Origin: Candidatus Electrothrix scaldis
GTDB lineage: Bacteria; Desulfobacterota; Desulfobulbia; Desulfobulbales; Desulfobulbaceae
Direction of reading: 5' to 3'
Length of the DNA stretch: 64,000 nucleotides
NCBI GenBank assembly: GCA_033584155.1
Contig: CP138355.1
Span: 682,001 to 746,000 of the forward strand
Part shown: positions 34,496 to 43,622 of the stretch, piece by piece
How the letters are laid out: each line of letters opens with the position of its first letter
Position numbering within the stretch: the stretch's first letter is position 1
Notes under the pieces: model-generated
What the model saw: only the letters and a program-made list of their open reading frames with translations
The model's database searches: none
Told to the model about the DNA's origin: nothing
Position numbers and translations under genes: made by a program

Positions 34496-36334
34496 ATGCA
34501 GGATTCCTCAGCCCCATCTTATTCTCCTCTATCAGACGAATATCTGAAAACAGTCAGCCATAGCCCTGGCGTGTATCAAATGCTGGGGAAAAGGGAGGTG
34601 TTGTATGTGGGCAAGGCCCGGGATCTGCGCAAGAGACTCTCCCAATATGCTCATTATTCCGGGCCAATCCATTCCAAGACCGCTGTGATGCTCTCTCATG
34701 TGCAGCGAGTAGAAACCATCCTCACCACCACGGAGAAAGAGGCCCTGATCCTTGAGGCCTCCTTGATCAAAAAACACCGGCCCCGCTATAATGTTATCCT
34801 CCGGGATGATAAGAATTACCCCCTGATCAAGGTGACGGTCAAAGATGACTGGCCGCGTCTGCATGTGACCCGTAAACGGCTCAAAGACGGTAACCGCTAT
34901 TTTGGCCCCTATACTTCAACGACAGCCCTACGGGCCTCGTTGCATCTCCTTTTTTCTATGTTTCCCCTGCGGCGTTGCCGGACTATAAGCAAGCGGGAGC
35001 GCCCCTGCCTTAATTACCAGATGAAACGCTGTCTGGCACCCTGCTGTGGTCTGGTGAGTCAGGAGGAATATGGGGCGATAGTGGATGAGGTTATCCTGAT
35101 CCTGGAGGGCAAAAGTAAGAAGGTCATAGATCGCTTAGAGGAAAAAATGCGGGTAGCCGCAGCCCAGCTAGCTTTTGAAGAGGCCGCTCTGTATCGGGAT
35201 CAGATCCAGGGGCTGGGGAAGACCCTGGAGCGCCAGACCGTATTTGCCGAGCATCAGCTTGATCAGGATGTCTTTGGTATTGCCCGGCATAATGCCTCGG
35301 TGGGCATTGCCCTGCTCTTTGTTCGGGCCGGTATGGTGAGTGGAGCCCAGACCTTTTTTATCAATGATCCTCTGGGGGAAGATGACCACATCCTGCGCGA
35401 AACCATCTTTCAGTATTATTCGGAGCAGCGCCAGCCTCCTCGCGAGCTTCTCCTACCCCTCAGTCCTGAAGATGAGGATCTGGTATTGGAGCAACTTCGC
35501 GATCTACGCCAGGGCGCGGTGGATCTGCGGGTTCCTCAGCGGGGCAAACGCATGCAGCTTATGCAGATGGCCGCAGAAAATGCCCACCAGATTTTTGCCG
35601 AGCAAAGTAAAAAAGAGAAATCCTGGGAGACCTTGGCCCGCTCTCTGGAAAAATTCCTCAAGCTCCGGCAGCATCCTGATACCATCGAGTGCCTGGATAT
35701 ATCCAACCTGGCAGGTAAACAGCCTGTGGGCTCTCTGGTCTGTTTCCGGCGTGGTGAAAAGGAAGCGTCGCGTTTTCGCCATTATCGGATCCGCCTGAAA
35801 GACGAGCCGGATGACTATGCCATGATGAATGAGGTGCTGGAGCGCCGCATGGAAACTGGGCTGGAGAAGGATAATCTTCCTGATCTGCTCTTGCTGGATG
35901 GTGGCAAGGGCCAGCTCAATATCGCGGTCAATGTTCTGGCTCGCTTTGATCTGCTCAATCGGGTTGATCTGGTGTCCATTGCCAAGGAAAAGCAGGAGGA
36001 GGGGGAAAAGCTCTTTCGACCGGGGAGGAAGGACCCTATCCTTTTACCGGCGCACTCTCCGGCTTTGCTGTATTTGATGCGGATCCGCGATGAATCCCAT
36101 AGGTTCGGGATCACCTTTCACCGGAAGCTGCGCAATAAGGCCACCCTCCATTCACGGCTTGATACCCTGGAGGGAATCGGGGAAAAACGAAAGACCCTCC
36201 TCTTGAAAAAGCTGGGTAGTTATAAGCGAATCATGGAAGCGACAGTTGATGAACTGAGTGCGGTGCCGGGGATCGGCAGGAAGACCGCAGAGTCGGTGTA
36301 TAGGCAGTTGCATGCGGGGGGAGGGCGCAAATAA
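34496..36334 (+). CDS. uvrC: Excinuclease ABC subunit C
   Basis: From ATG 34496 the product is 612 residues, the usual UvrC length. It makes both incisions around lesions found by UvrAB. The N-terminal GIY-YIG nuclease reads SPGVYQMLGKREVLYVGKARDLRKRL. It is followed by YFGPYTS, the Cys cluster region (CLNYQMKRCLAPCCG), a UVR motif, the RNase H-like C-terminal nuclease (ECLDISNLAGKQPVGSLVCF, LLLLDGGKGQLN) and a (HhH)2 tail (LEGIGEKRKTLLLKKLGS, VPGIGRKTAE). ATGs at 34415, 34433 and 34472 are in frame and possible, but the first two fall within a leader inverted repeat. Confidence 0.95.
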   Translation: MQDSSAPSYSPLSDEYLKTVSHSPGVYQMLGKREVLYVGKARDLRKRLSQYAHYSGPIHSKTAVMLSHVQRVETILTTTEKEALILEASLIKKHRPRYNVILRDDKNYPLIKVTVKDDWPRLHVTRKRLKDGNRYFGPYTSTTALRASLHLLFSMFPLRRCRTISKRERPCLNYQMKRCLAPCCGLVSQEEYGAIVDEVILILEGKSKKVIDRLEEKMRVAAAQLAFEEAALYRDQIQGLGKTLERQTVFAEHQLDQDVFGIARHNASVGIALLFVRAGMVSGAQTFFINDPLGEDDHILRETIFQYYSEQRQPPRELLLPLSPEDEDLVLEQLRDLRQGAVDLRVPQRGKRMQLMQMAAENAHQIFAEQSKKEKSWETLARSLEKFLKLRQHPDTIECLDISNLAGKQPVGSLVCFRRGEKEASRFRHYRIRLKDEPDDYAMMNEVLERRMETGLEKDNLPDLLLLDGGKGQLNIAVNVLARFDLLNRVDLVSIAKEKQEEGEKLFRPGRKDPILLPAHSPALLYLMRIRDESHRFGITFHRKLRNKATLHSRLDTLEGIGEKRKTLLLKKLGSYKRIMEATVDELSAVPGIGRKTAESVYRQLHAGGGRK

Positions 36335-36600
36335 CTTGGAAACCTGACTTGCAAAAGACTCTATGGCGGATATACTTTTAGGTAATGGTCATAGCTGAGA
36401 CCACAGGGGACTTGGAAGAGGTGAAAAAATAAAGAATATTGGAATATAAGGATGAAAAATAGCGGATTTTGTTGACAGGGAGTGCCATGAACGACAGAAT
36501 GAGGTGTTTTATTCCTCTTGTTTCAAGAGGATATTTGTTCTGTGCTGGAAACGAAGCTGTAAATAATATCTGGTTCTGTATGGAGAAATTGATTCAATTT
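36335..36600. other. Intergenic leader with the ancestral start of the phosphatidyltransferase gene
   Basis: The region contains a predicted sigma-70 promoter (36472-36500) and an ATG at 36580 that opens MEKLIQF just before the MITE-like element. Without the element this frame continues directly into the phosphatidyltransferase. With the element it now reads 10 further codons and stops at TGA 36631-36633. Confidence 0.6.
36472..36500 (+). promoter_or_regulatory. Predicted sigma-70 promoter
   Basis: TTGACA (36472-36477), a 17-bp spacer, and CAGAAT (36495-36500) give a consensus -35 with a 4/6 -10. It is placed to transcribe the phosphatidyltransferase and MORN genes, and transcripts from it would cross the whole MITE-like element. 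Confidence 0.5.
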
Positions 36601-36784
36601 AGGCATGCTTCATATACCCCGAAAAGTAGTTGACACTTTCCGCAAGAACTGTGCCAAGCTATCGGGACAGGACAAGCCTAATGGTATCGCAACAGTTTAA
36701 CTTTACAGGTGTTGTAATAGATTTCTTGTCTTGGATGAGCCACGACTCATCCAGAAAGTGTCAACCGGCATATGAAGCATGCCT
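36601..36784. mobile_element. MITE-like element at the start of the phosphatidyltransferase gene
   Basis: The 184-bp element has inverted ends. Both read AGGCATGCTTCATAT inwards (36601-36615 and 36784-36770), followed after a short variable gap by GTTGACACTTTC on both sides. CAATTT is repeated directly at the borders (36595-36600 and 36785-36790), a 6-bp target duplication (7 bp if a shared T is counted). The interior has a GGATGAG/CTCATCC hairpin and no transposase. The ends are unrelated to those of the vapC element, so this is a second family. Confidence 0.85.
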
Positions 36785-37312
36785 CAATTTATACCAAATA
36801 CCTTATCGAGCTTCCGGTTACTGCTGTCCCTGCTTTTTCCCTTTGTCCCAGAGTCTGCCTGGATATGGCTGATTATCGGGGGAGGCGGCAGTGACGCCCT
36901 TGACGGCTGGATAGCCAGGCGCTGGCATGTCCAAAGTAAAACAGGGGCGATACTTGATGCGGTTGCGGATAAAATATTTATTCTCTCGGCCCTACTCACG
37001 ATTGCTGCCCACGGGAAATTTTCTCTCTTCGTGATTCCTCTTTTGCTGGCCCGCGATCTTTTGGTGGCAGGAACAGCAATGTATGCTGCTTCCATCAAGG
37101 AATGGTCAGCCTTTCATCGGATGGATGTACGTTGGTCCGGCAAACTGGCAACCACCGCACAGTTTTTTCTCCTCATGACTGCTGTGCTGTGGAGTGATAA
37201 GACCCACTGGATTCTTTGGCCTGCGATCCTGCTCAGTGTCGCATCTGCTGCCGATTATGGCTGGCTTTTTATTTTGGAGCTGCGCCAGCGGGCACAAAGA
37301 AGCTCCTCGTAA
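36779..37312 (+). CDS. CDP-alcohol phosphatidyltransferase (PgsA-like), start altered by insertion
   Basis: The 177-residue membrane protein has the full family motif DGWIARRWHVQSKTGAILDAVAD (DGx2ARx8Gx3Dx3D) and several hydrophobic segments. It would make a phospholipid from CDP-diacylglycerol and an alcohol; glycerol 3-phosphate is the common acceptor, but not proven. The ATG used now lies in the terminal repeat of the MITE-like element (GCATGCCT), giving MPQFIPNTLSSFRLL. Before insertion the protein began at 36580 as MEKLIQFIPNTLSSFRLL. The conserved IPNTLSxxR segment is intact, so the enzyme may still work if the weak new start is used. Confidence 0.85.
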   Translation: MPQFIPNTLSSFRLLLSLLFPFVPESAWIWLIIGGGGSDALDGWIARRWHVQSKTGAILDAVADKIFILSALLTIAAHGKFSLFVIPLLLARDLLVAGTAMYAASIKEWSAFHRMDVRWSGKLATTAQFFLLMTAVLWSDKTHWILWPAILLSVASAADYGWLFILELRQRAQRSSS

Positions 37313-37375
37313 GCTGAGAGTTCCTGAAATACATGTTATTTTCCTCGTTATCCCGCTCAAAAAAGGATGTATGAT

Positions 37376-39085
37376 ATGACAGAAAAAAGTATTCATCAAA
37401 GCAAAGAAGAATATGTCGGCGATTTATCAGACGGCAAACGACACGGACACGGGTTGTGTCTTTACCCTGATGGCGGCCAATATGAAGGAGAATGGGTTGA
37501 TGATAAGCGACACGGCATGGGGACCTATTTAGATCCCAACGGTGGCAGCTTTGAGGGAGAATGGAAAAACGGGATGCGAAACGGTCGGGGCTGCATTGAG
37601 TGGTCTGGCCGCTATTACGGGGACTGGAAAGATAACCTTCGGCACGGACAAGGCACCTGGACCATGCCTGATGGCGCTGTTTATGAAGGCGAGTGGCGGA
37701 ATAATAAACGGGAGGGCAAAGGGACGTTGGTCTACCCGGACGGGTCCGTGTACGAGGGCGAGTGGCGGGAGAATCGTAAACACGGGCAGGGTACGCTGAC
37801 CCTTAAGAGTGGACGCAAGTATAGCGGCAGTTGGGAAAACGATGCACGGCATGGGCAAGGAACGGTCTTTTTTCCTGATGGGGCCAAGTATTTCGGTGCC
37901 TTTGTTCAAGACCAGCGTCATGGTCATGGGGTCTACACCCACCCGGATGGGACAAAATATATCGGTCAATGGGAGTATGACAAGTTCAACGGTCGGGGAA
38001 CCTATACCTATCCTTCCGGGGCCTCGTATACCGGTTTTTGGAAAAACGGAAAACGACATGGCGAAGGAACGCTTGTATATGAAGAAGAGGACAGATACTC
38101 GATAGAAGAGGACATTGAGGTAGAAGAGGACATATACGAGTTAGAAGAGAGCATATACGATGGAGAAGAGGACAGATACGAGGGAAAAAAGGACAGGTAC
38201 GAGGGAGAATGGCACGAAGACATGCGGCACGGGAAGGGCACTTATCTCTATGCCAACGGAGACAGCTACAACGGTGAATGGAGAAATGATAAAAAAGAAG
38301 GGTATGGCACCTTTACCTATGTTGAAGGGGATAGCTATATTGGGGAATGGAGGAACGACCAAAAGCATGGATCCGGGACCTATGCGGCTGCTAACGGCGG
38401 AAAGTACACCGGAGAGTGGCATGCTGATTTGATGCACGGACGGGGAACCTACGTTTCCCAAGACGGGGAACGATACGAGGGATATTTCCACGAGGGCAAG
38501 CGGCATGGAGCTGGAACTTTCACCTTTAGTTCTGGCAATATCTATTCAGGCAATTGGCTGGATGGTGCAATGGAAGGAATGGGCACCTTAACCTGCACTG
38601 ACGGTGCCATCTATGAAGGGGAGTGGAAAAACGGTTTTATGCACGGCACAGGGAAGCTCTCTTTCACAGACGGTATGGTGTATGACGGAGAGTGGGATAG
38701 AGATAAGAAGCACGGAAAAGGGACCTGCACCTACCCTGACGGCGGCGTTTATGAAGGCGAGTGGCATGAGAATAAACAGTATGGCGAGGGAAAATATACC
38801 TATCCTGATGGCTCTGTCTATGAGGGCGAGTGGCAGGATGACAAGCGGCACGGGTATGGCCGTTTGATTGATGCTGACGGTGATACCTATGTCGGCGGCT
38901 GGGATAATGATAAGAAAAACGGTAAAGGTATCCTGACGTTCGCCAATGGGAGTGTCAAGAAAGGCCGCTGGATCAATGACAAGTTCAGTAATGAGAAAAA
39001 GAGCAAAGACAAGGAAACCAGGGATAGGGATTTCATGGAGATGTTCGGCAACGATTTAGCAGATGCCGCCGATCAGGTTGAATAG
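37376..39085 (+). CDS. MORN-repeat protein (21 repeats)
   Basis: The 569-residue protein is almost entirely MORN repeats of about 23 residues (YxGEWxxDKRHGxGTxxYPDGxx). I count 21 full units plus a partial one. Between units 10 and 11 is an acidic insert (about residues 236-272, EEDIEVEEDIYELEESIYD-like) made of 21-bp DNA repeats. No signal peptide or membrane segment is seen. MORN arrays form beta-hairpin rods that bind lipids or proteins and act as scaffolds. I chose ATG 37376 because AAGGA lies eight bases upstream; ATG 37367 is in frame and possible. It follows the phosphatidyltransferase gene by 63 bases. Confidence 0.93.
   Translation: MTEKSIHQSKEEYVGDLSDGKRHGHGLCLYPDGGQYEGEWVDDKRHGMGTYLDPNGGSFEGEWKNGMRNGRGCIEWSGRYYGDWKDNLRHGQGTWTMPDGAVYEGEWRNNKREGKGTLVYPDGSVYEGEWRENRKHGQGTLTLKSGRKYSGSWENDARHGQGTVFFPDGAKYFGAFVQDQRHGHGVYTHPDGTKYIGQWEYDKFNGRGTYTYPSGASYTGFWKNGKRHGEGTLVYEEEDRYSIEEDIEVEEDIYELEESIYDGEEDRYEGKKDRYEGEWHEDMRHGKGTYLYANGDSYNGEWRNDKKEGYGTFTYVEGDSYIGEWRNDQKHGSGTYAAANGGKYTGEWHADLMHGRGTYVSQDGERYEGYFHEGKRHGAGTFTFSSGNIYSGNWLDGAMEGMGTLTCTDGAIYEGEWKNGFMHGTGKLSFTDGMVYDGEWDRDKKHGKGTCTYPDGGVYEGEWHENKQYGEGKYTYPDGSVYEGEWQDDKRHGYGRLIDADGDTYVGGWDNDKKNGKGILTFANGSVKKGRWINDKFSNEKKSKDKETRDRDFMEMFGNDLADAADQVE
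38086..38206 (+). repeat. 21-bp tandem repeats inside the MORN gene
   Basis: About six units resembling AGAAGAGGACATATACGAG-- follow each other with 18-21 bp spacing and encode the acidic insert between MORN units 10 and 11. They have the appearance of slipped-strand expansion. Confidence 0.7.
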
Positions 39086-39088
39086 CTG

Positions 39089-39172
39089 GAAAGCTCTCAG
39101 TGTTTCTGGCGTCAGGCTTCGGCAACACCGAGAGCTTTCATGTTCTGTTATCTCATCCCAAGGGGTGAGATA
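39089..39172. terminator. Two hairpins between convergent genes
   Basis: GAAAGCTCTC (39089-39098) pairs with GAGAGCTTTC (39130-39139), and TATCTCA.CCC with GGGTGAGATA (39149-39172). They lie between the ends of the MORN gene and the convergent zinc-ribbon gene. T runs are poor, so they are only likely terminators. Confidence 0.5.
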
Positions 39173-39177
39173 GGCGG

Positions 39178-40245
39178 TTAGGAAAAATCTGTGATCTCTA
39201 AGCCGTCGATATTGACGAGTTCGTACAAGGGGTCAGCCAGCGGTTCTGTGCAGATATCAACCGGACTCAGAGGGACATATTTTTCTCCGGTATAGAGCTT
39301 ATCTGTGATTTGTCGCTCGGTTATCACCCGTTCCAAGAGCCCATCCTCTTTCACCTGAAGACCGGTTTCGTTGAGGTCAAGCAGATTATACTGCGCACAC
39401 TCCGCAAGATTGACCAGGGCCTGATCTCCGATTTCTCTGATATAAGGACGTAATTGAGGATGAAGCTCGTGATTCTGCAGGTAGAGAAAGGTGTATAACA
39501 CCTTGGCCTCCAGGAGGCGTCCTTTTTTTCGTGCAACTTCCGCAGCTTCAAGAATCTGCGTGTTAATTTCCTTTTTGTGGTTCAGGGTTTTGCTTATGGC
39601 TGCATACTCCTCCTCCGCATCAGGAAAGATGGCAATTAACTTACTAAATCGTTCCTGCGCCAACTGAAAGCTGTTTTCCCCCAAGAGCTCAATGATCTCC
39701 TCCAAAAAACTTTTTTTGATTCGCTCTATTTTTTGGAGATAATTGGTCAGCTTTTCGTCATCTGGATGATTTTTTTGGAGGTTGAGGAAGGCTTTTTTCG
39801 CTTCTCCGTACCATCTCTTTTCATAGAGATCAACAGCCTTTTGGAAGCGTCCCCCGTATTCCCCCTCCTGTTTCGCTTTCTGGCGCAGGGCGATGATTTT
39901 CTCATCCAAACCAGGGGAGAAGGCCTTGATATTTCTTAAGATGAGTCCGACCTGTTCATGTTCTCCCTTGTCAAAGAGTTTTTGGGCCTGTTGATATTTT
40001 TTCGCGATGTTGAGATCACGGTTAATATTTGAGATAAGAAGAATAAAGTCGGTTCTGCTCTCTGGGAATTGCGAGGAGAGGGCTTCTGCCATCTTCTTTG
40101 CCTTCAGCAATTCACCGGCGCTGATCAGCTGATAGACCTCCCCGGTTTTCTCCATCTTCTCCTGTTCGTAGGCCGCAAAGACGAGGTTACAGGAAGGGCA
40201 TTGTTCAGCATCTGTTTTCTGTCGGCATTTAGGACATGTTTTCAT
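39178..40245 (-). CDS. Zinc-ribbon, helical repeat protein of unknown function
   Basis: The 355-residue protein begins MKTCPKCRQKTDAEQCPSCNLVF, a four-Cys zinc ribbon (CxxC..CxxC). The rest is nearly all alpha-helical with TPR-like pairs (GELLKAKKMAEALSSQFPES, KRWYGEAKKAFLNLQKNHPDD, NSFQLAQERFSKLIAIFPD). There is no signal peptide. It may act as a cytosolic scaffold or nucleic-acid-associated factor. I do not recognise the family and no function is assigned. Confidence 0.75.
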   Translation of the reverse strand: MKTCPKCRQKTDAEQCPSCNLVFAAYEQEKMEKTGEVYQLISAGELLKAKKMAEALSSQFPESRTDFILLISNINRDLNIAKKYQQAQKLFDKGEHEQVGLILRNIKAFSPGLDEKIIALRQKAKQEGEYGGRFQKAVDLYEKRWYGEAKKAFLNLQKNHPDDEKLTNYLQKIERIKKSFLEEIIELLGENSFQLAQERFSKLIAIFPDAEEEYAAISKTLNHKKEINTQILEAAEVARKKGRLLEAKVLYTFLYLQNHELHPQLRPYIREIGDQALVNLAECAQYNLLDLNETGLQVKEDGLLERVITERQITDKLYTGEKYVPLSPVDICTEPLADPLYELVNIDGLEITDFS

Positions 40246-40356
40246 GGCACTGTTCTCTCTGCTTCCTTTAATATATTGAATAAACAGGATGACAGAAGAT
40301 ATCCTGTTGTCTCTTCTCTTGCCTTTTTATACCCCACCGAAGCGCGGGGAGGGAGT

Positions 40357-42681
40357 TTATACTAATATTCCATCAAAATTACCCTGCATAATTGCAAGCT
40401 GTTGTTTCCCTTTCCCCTTCCCTATTCTACCTGAATCTGCTTGATTTAACAGGCTGCTGAGCGCTGCTGTTTCCCTGCTTATTGCTCCACTGCTGAGATC
40501 CAGGAGAAGAAAATCGACCCCCATACTTGCTAGATTCTGTCGCTGCTTGAGTAAGGAAAAGGGCAAGGCTGCCCGTGCTGTTGTCAATCCGTCCTGGTGC
40601 TCCAGAATAAAATATTCATCCTGTGGACTGGCAAGGGATTGATGATAGCGAAAATGCTCGCTATCCAGACGGGCTGTGAATAGAGGTGGATGCCCATAGG
40701 CGTAGGCGCCTACCTGTATTTTTTGAGGCAGCCCCCTGCCCTCATTATTTTTATTATCCACCTGCCGTGCATAATGATGGAGGGCGGAGGCAAGGTTATC
40801 TCCTTCGCTTTCCAAGGAGAAAAGTACTCCCTGATAGCCGAGATGCGCCGTTGCCTGAAGGGCTGGGGAATTGAGCAGGTTCAGGGTGTAATTCCCATAG
40901 AGCTCGAAATTATATGTTTTCTGCTCCTCTATAAGAGGAAGGAAGAGACCGTATTGCGAACAATGTCCCAAGGAAAAACGAGTATACCCCTTTTCGCTGA
41001 GTTTTTTAATTTCCTGTCCAACCCAGGCCAGATCTGCCTCATGGATAACCGGAGGAAGGCACCAGAGGAGCCGGGAGCTGTACTTGCGAATTTTATCCCC
41101 AAGCTGATCCAATTGGTTGATGTTTTCCCGATTGAATGGAAGCAAAAAGCGGGCTGGGCGTACCGGCATACGCTGACGAAGATCAGCGAGTTTGGCCACA
41201 GCCACCCACCACGGGAGTTCTTTTCTCCCAGGGCGGCGGCTATTGCCCTTGTTGCCGCCCTGCCCTTTGCCAGCCAGTTTGAGATGAACAGGACCACGTT
41301 TCCAGGTTAATTGGGCAAGGATATCTTCAACCTTAATTTTATCCGGGACCACCTTTTGCCCGGTCAGTTCTTTTCTCCGTTTGCGTCCACTCCGTTCAGC
41401 AGTAATCCTGGTGCTTACATCTACCTTGAATAAGGTTCCTTGGAAATATGGATGCACCTGCTCTTTTCTTTCGACCAGGAAAGACAGCTGTGCTTTTTGA
41501 CCAGCACGGGCTGTTTTTTGGCGTTTGCCGCCTAGTTGAAGGGAGCGTAAGGTGAAACTGAAGCGATTACCGCTCTGCTCATCATGGAGGCGTAGGCGGT
41601 CTCCCTCGTTGACTTGGGCAGCAAGGAGAACTTGAAAGGTTAGCCTATTTTTTCCATCTCGACCGCGATCCTGCTGGATACCTTTCACCCGTCCGAGGAG
41701 CCTCCCGCTATTGCCAGACTGGGATGGCGTAATAACTTCAGCGGGTTTCTCTGAGAGCAAATAGCCACTGGATCGTTTTCTCCCCATTGCCTCATCAAGG
41801 AGCCTGTGGGACTCTTGTAAGATCTCATCCTGAATAGCATCCGGTTTATCAAGGGAATCAAGAGCCATCCGGTAGGCCGCCACAGTGTTGGCCACGTATT
41901 GGGCGCTCTTCAGGCGTCCTTCTATTTTCAGGCAGGTCACCCCGGCATCACGCATTGCAGGCAGCATATCAATGCCGCAGAGGTCGTTCATGGAAAAGAG
42001 ATACCCAGCTGCGGAACTGCCTTTTGGAGCTCTCTTACCTTTTTTAGATTGCGGAGTTCTGCCTCCCTGTTTACTTGGTCTCTGCCAGGCATAATGACGA
42101 CGACAAGGTTGAACGCATTGGCCACGAAGGCTTGATTTTCCCCCATGCATGCTGGAGAAAAGACAGAGACCGGAATAGCTGAAGCACATGGCACCGTGAA
42201 TAAAGACCTCCAGTTCTGCGCCGGTCTTTTGGTGGATTGCTGCAATCTCATTGATGGTCAACTCTCGGGCCAACACCACTCGTTCAAATCCCAGTCTGGC
42301 AAGCTCCTCTGCTGCCAGAGAATTATGAACCGACATCAGGGTGGAGGCATGTAGGGGCAGGTTAGGAAACCAGGTTCTGGCCAGATACAGCAGCCCCAAG
42401 TCTTGGATGATCAGGGCATCGGGCCGCAGGGATTCAAAGCAGGAAAGGGCCTCCAGGGCCGCAGGTATCTCTGCTTCCTTAACCAGGCTGTTCATGGCTA
42501 TATAGAGCTTGACTCCCTTCCGATGGGCCTGGCGAATCATAGAGCCAATTTCGGCAAAAGTAAAATCTCGACTCAGGGCGCGGGCATTGAACCCCGGCGC
42601 ACCTACATATATAGCATCAGCACCCTCATCAAGGGCTGCTTCAAAGGCAGGAAAGCTGCCTGCCGGAGCAAGAAGCTCCAT
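40357..42681 (-). CDS. U32 family peptidase/rRNA hydroxylase-like protein (RlhA type)
   Basis: The 774-residue protein begins MELLAPAGSFPAFEAALDEGADAIYVG and contains the U32 signature EVFIHGAMCFSYSGLCLFSS plus QCVQPCRR, whose Cys residues likely bind an Fe-S cluster. Its length includes the C-terminal DUF3656-type region found in E. coli RlhA, which hydroxylates 23S rRNA C2501. Other U32 proteins hydroxylate tRNA or act in ubiquinone synthesis, so the symbol is left open. An ATG at 42717 is in frame, but the family starts at MELLAPAG. A basic insert (about 210-230) is unusual. Confidence 0.88.
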   Translation of the reverse strand: MELLAPAGSFPAFEAALDEGADAIYVGAPGFNARALSRDFTFAEIGSMIRQAHRKGVKLYIAMNSLVKEAEIPAALEALSCFESLRPDALIIQDLGLLYLARTWFPNLPLHASTLMSVHNSLAAEELARLGFERVVLARELTINEIAAIHQKTGAELEVFIHGAMCFSYSGLCLFSSMHGGKSSLRGQCVQPCRRHYAWQRPSKQGGRTPQSKKGKRAPKGSSAAGYLFSMNDLCGIDMLPAMRDAGVTCLKIEGRLKSAQYVANTVAAYRMALDSLDKPDAIQDEILQESHRLLDEAMGRKRSSGYLLSEKPAEVITPSQSGNSGRLLGRVKGIQQDRGRDGKNRLTFQVLLAAQVNEGDRLRLHDEQSGNRFSFTLRSLQLGGKRQKTARAGQKAQLSFLVERKEQVHPYFQGTLFKVDVSTRITAERSGRKRRKELTGQKVVPDKIKVEDILAQLTWKRGPVHLKLAGKGQGGNKGNSRRPGRKELPWWVAVAKLADLRQRMPVRPARFLLPFNRENINQLDQLGDKIRKYSSRLLWCLPPVIHEADLAWVGQEIKKLSEKGYTRFSLGHCSQYGLFLPLIEEQKTYNFELYGNYTLNLLNSPALQATAHLGYQGVLFSLESEGDNLASALHHYARQVDNKNNEGRGLPQKIQVGAYAYGHPPLFTARLDSEHFRYHQSLASPQDEYFILEHQDGLTTARAALPFSLLKQRQNLASMGVDFLLLDLSSGAISRETAALSSLLNQADSGRIGKGKGKQQLAIMQGNFDGILV

Positions 42682-42811
42682 AGTATTATTTCTTTTCTTT
42701 TTCAATTTATAGTGCATTTTGTGGTGTGCTGTTTCCCTTCATAGCGTATATAGCGTATAAAAGGAGATTCTTGAAACAGTGTACCCAGTGTACCATACGT
42801 GTTGCTTCTGT

Positions 42812-43384
42812 CTATCTCTCTGCTGCTTCAACAGGCGAAACCTCTTCTTTTTGCTGGGGGACGAAAATAAGTTGCTCCGTAGGAAAGCCACGTTCCTTAG
42901 CTTGGTTCATAAAGCGGTCCAAGAGCTTCTGATCCACAGTTGGGGTACGAGCGAGTAGCCAGAGATAGGAAGTATCTGGTCCAGAGATAAAGGCGTATTG
43001 ATAGTTTTCTTTATCTAGCTCAAATATCACATACGAGCCATAAAAGGGGCCAAAGAAGGATACTTTCAGGTAGCCTGTATTTGGTTCCTCCACAAAGAAC
43101 GCCTTACCCACAGCCTCTTTCCACGTATTTTCTGCTTCTGAAAACCCTCGGTTGGTTACAGTGACGCCCCCATCGTCTCGCAATGCATACTCTGCGCTGA
43201 CCTGGACCAGTCCTCGTTCAAAAGAATGATCTAAGCGAGCTATCTCGTACCATGTGCCAAGATACTTGTTCAGTTCAAAGTCGTTAATCGGGGTAACAGA
43301 TTGAGGCATTCCAAGGCAACCATTGAGGCTCAATAAGGTTGCAACAAGGAATATTTTTGAGGAAAGAAAATGCGGCTTGGTCAT
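42812..43384 (-). CDS. blc: Outer-membrane lipocalin, Blc type
   Basis: The 190-residue lipoprotein has a signal peptide ending in the lipobox LSLNGC and the lipocalin first motif NKYLGTWYEIARLDHSFERGL. It continues with EAENTWKEAVGKAFFVEEPNTGYLKVSFFGPFYGSYVIFELD, YLWLLARTP and the C-terminal helix, matching bacterial Blc closely. These proteins bind fatty acids or lysophospholipids at the outer membrane. The tail after QQKEEV is species-specific. A divergent small secreted protein gene begins 238 bases away. Confidence 0.9.
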   Translation of the reverse strand: MTKPHFLSSKIFLVATLLSLNGCLGMPQSVTPINDFELNKYLGTWYEIARLDHSFERGLVQVSAEYALRDDGGVTVTNRGFSEAENTWKEAVGKAFFVEEPNTGYLKVSFFGPFYGSYVIFELDKENYQYAFISGPDTSYLWLLARTPTVDQKLLDRFMNQAKERGFPTEQLIFVPQQKEEVSPVEAAER

Positions 43385-43622
43385 CTTTTTACCATTGCTT
43401 GAGAGGGGGATTTTACAGCATGTATTTGTTGTCGAGTTTCTCTTTTTACGAAGAGTTTTATTTTTATGGAGAAACAGCCTGATAGGTTGTACTGCTCTGG
43501 TGGATTTTTTTTATTGGCGCGCAAGGAAAAAGGAGTTGACAAAAAACCTATATCGGTTCATATATATTATATATGATTCAAACTTGATCCAGTATTTTGG
43601 AATACCACTACGGGGGATAAAT

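Noticed and set aside
37529-38059. Long minus-strand ORF of 176 codons
   Set aside because: It is antisense to the MORN repeats and stays open only because the repeat pattern lacks antisense stops.
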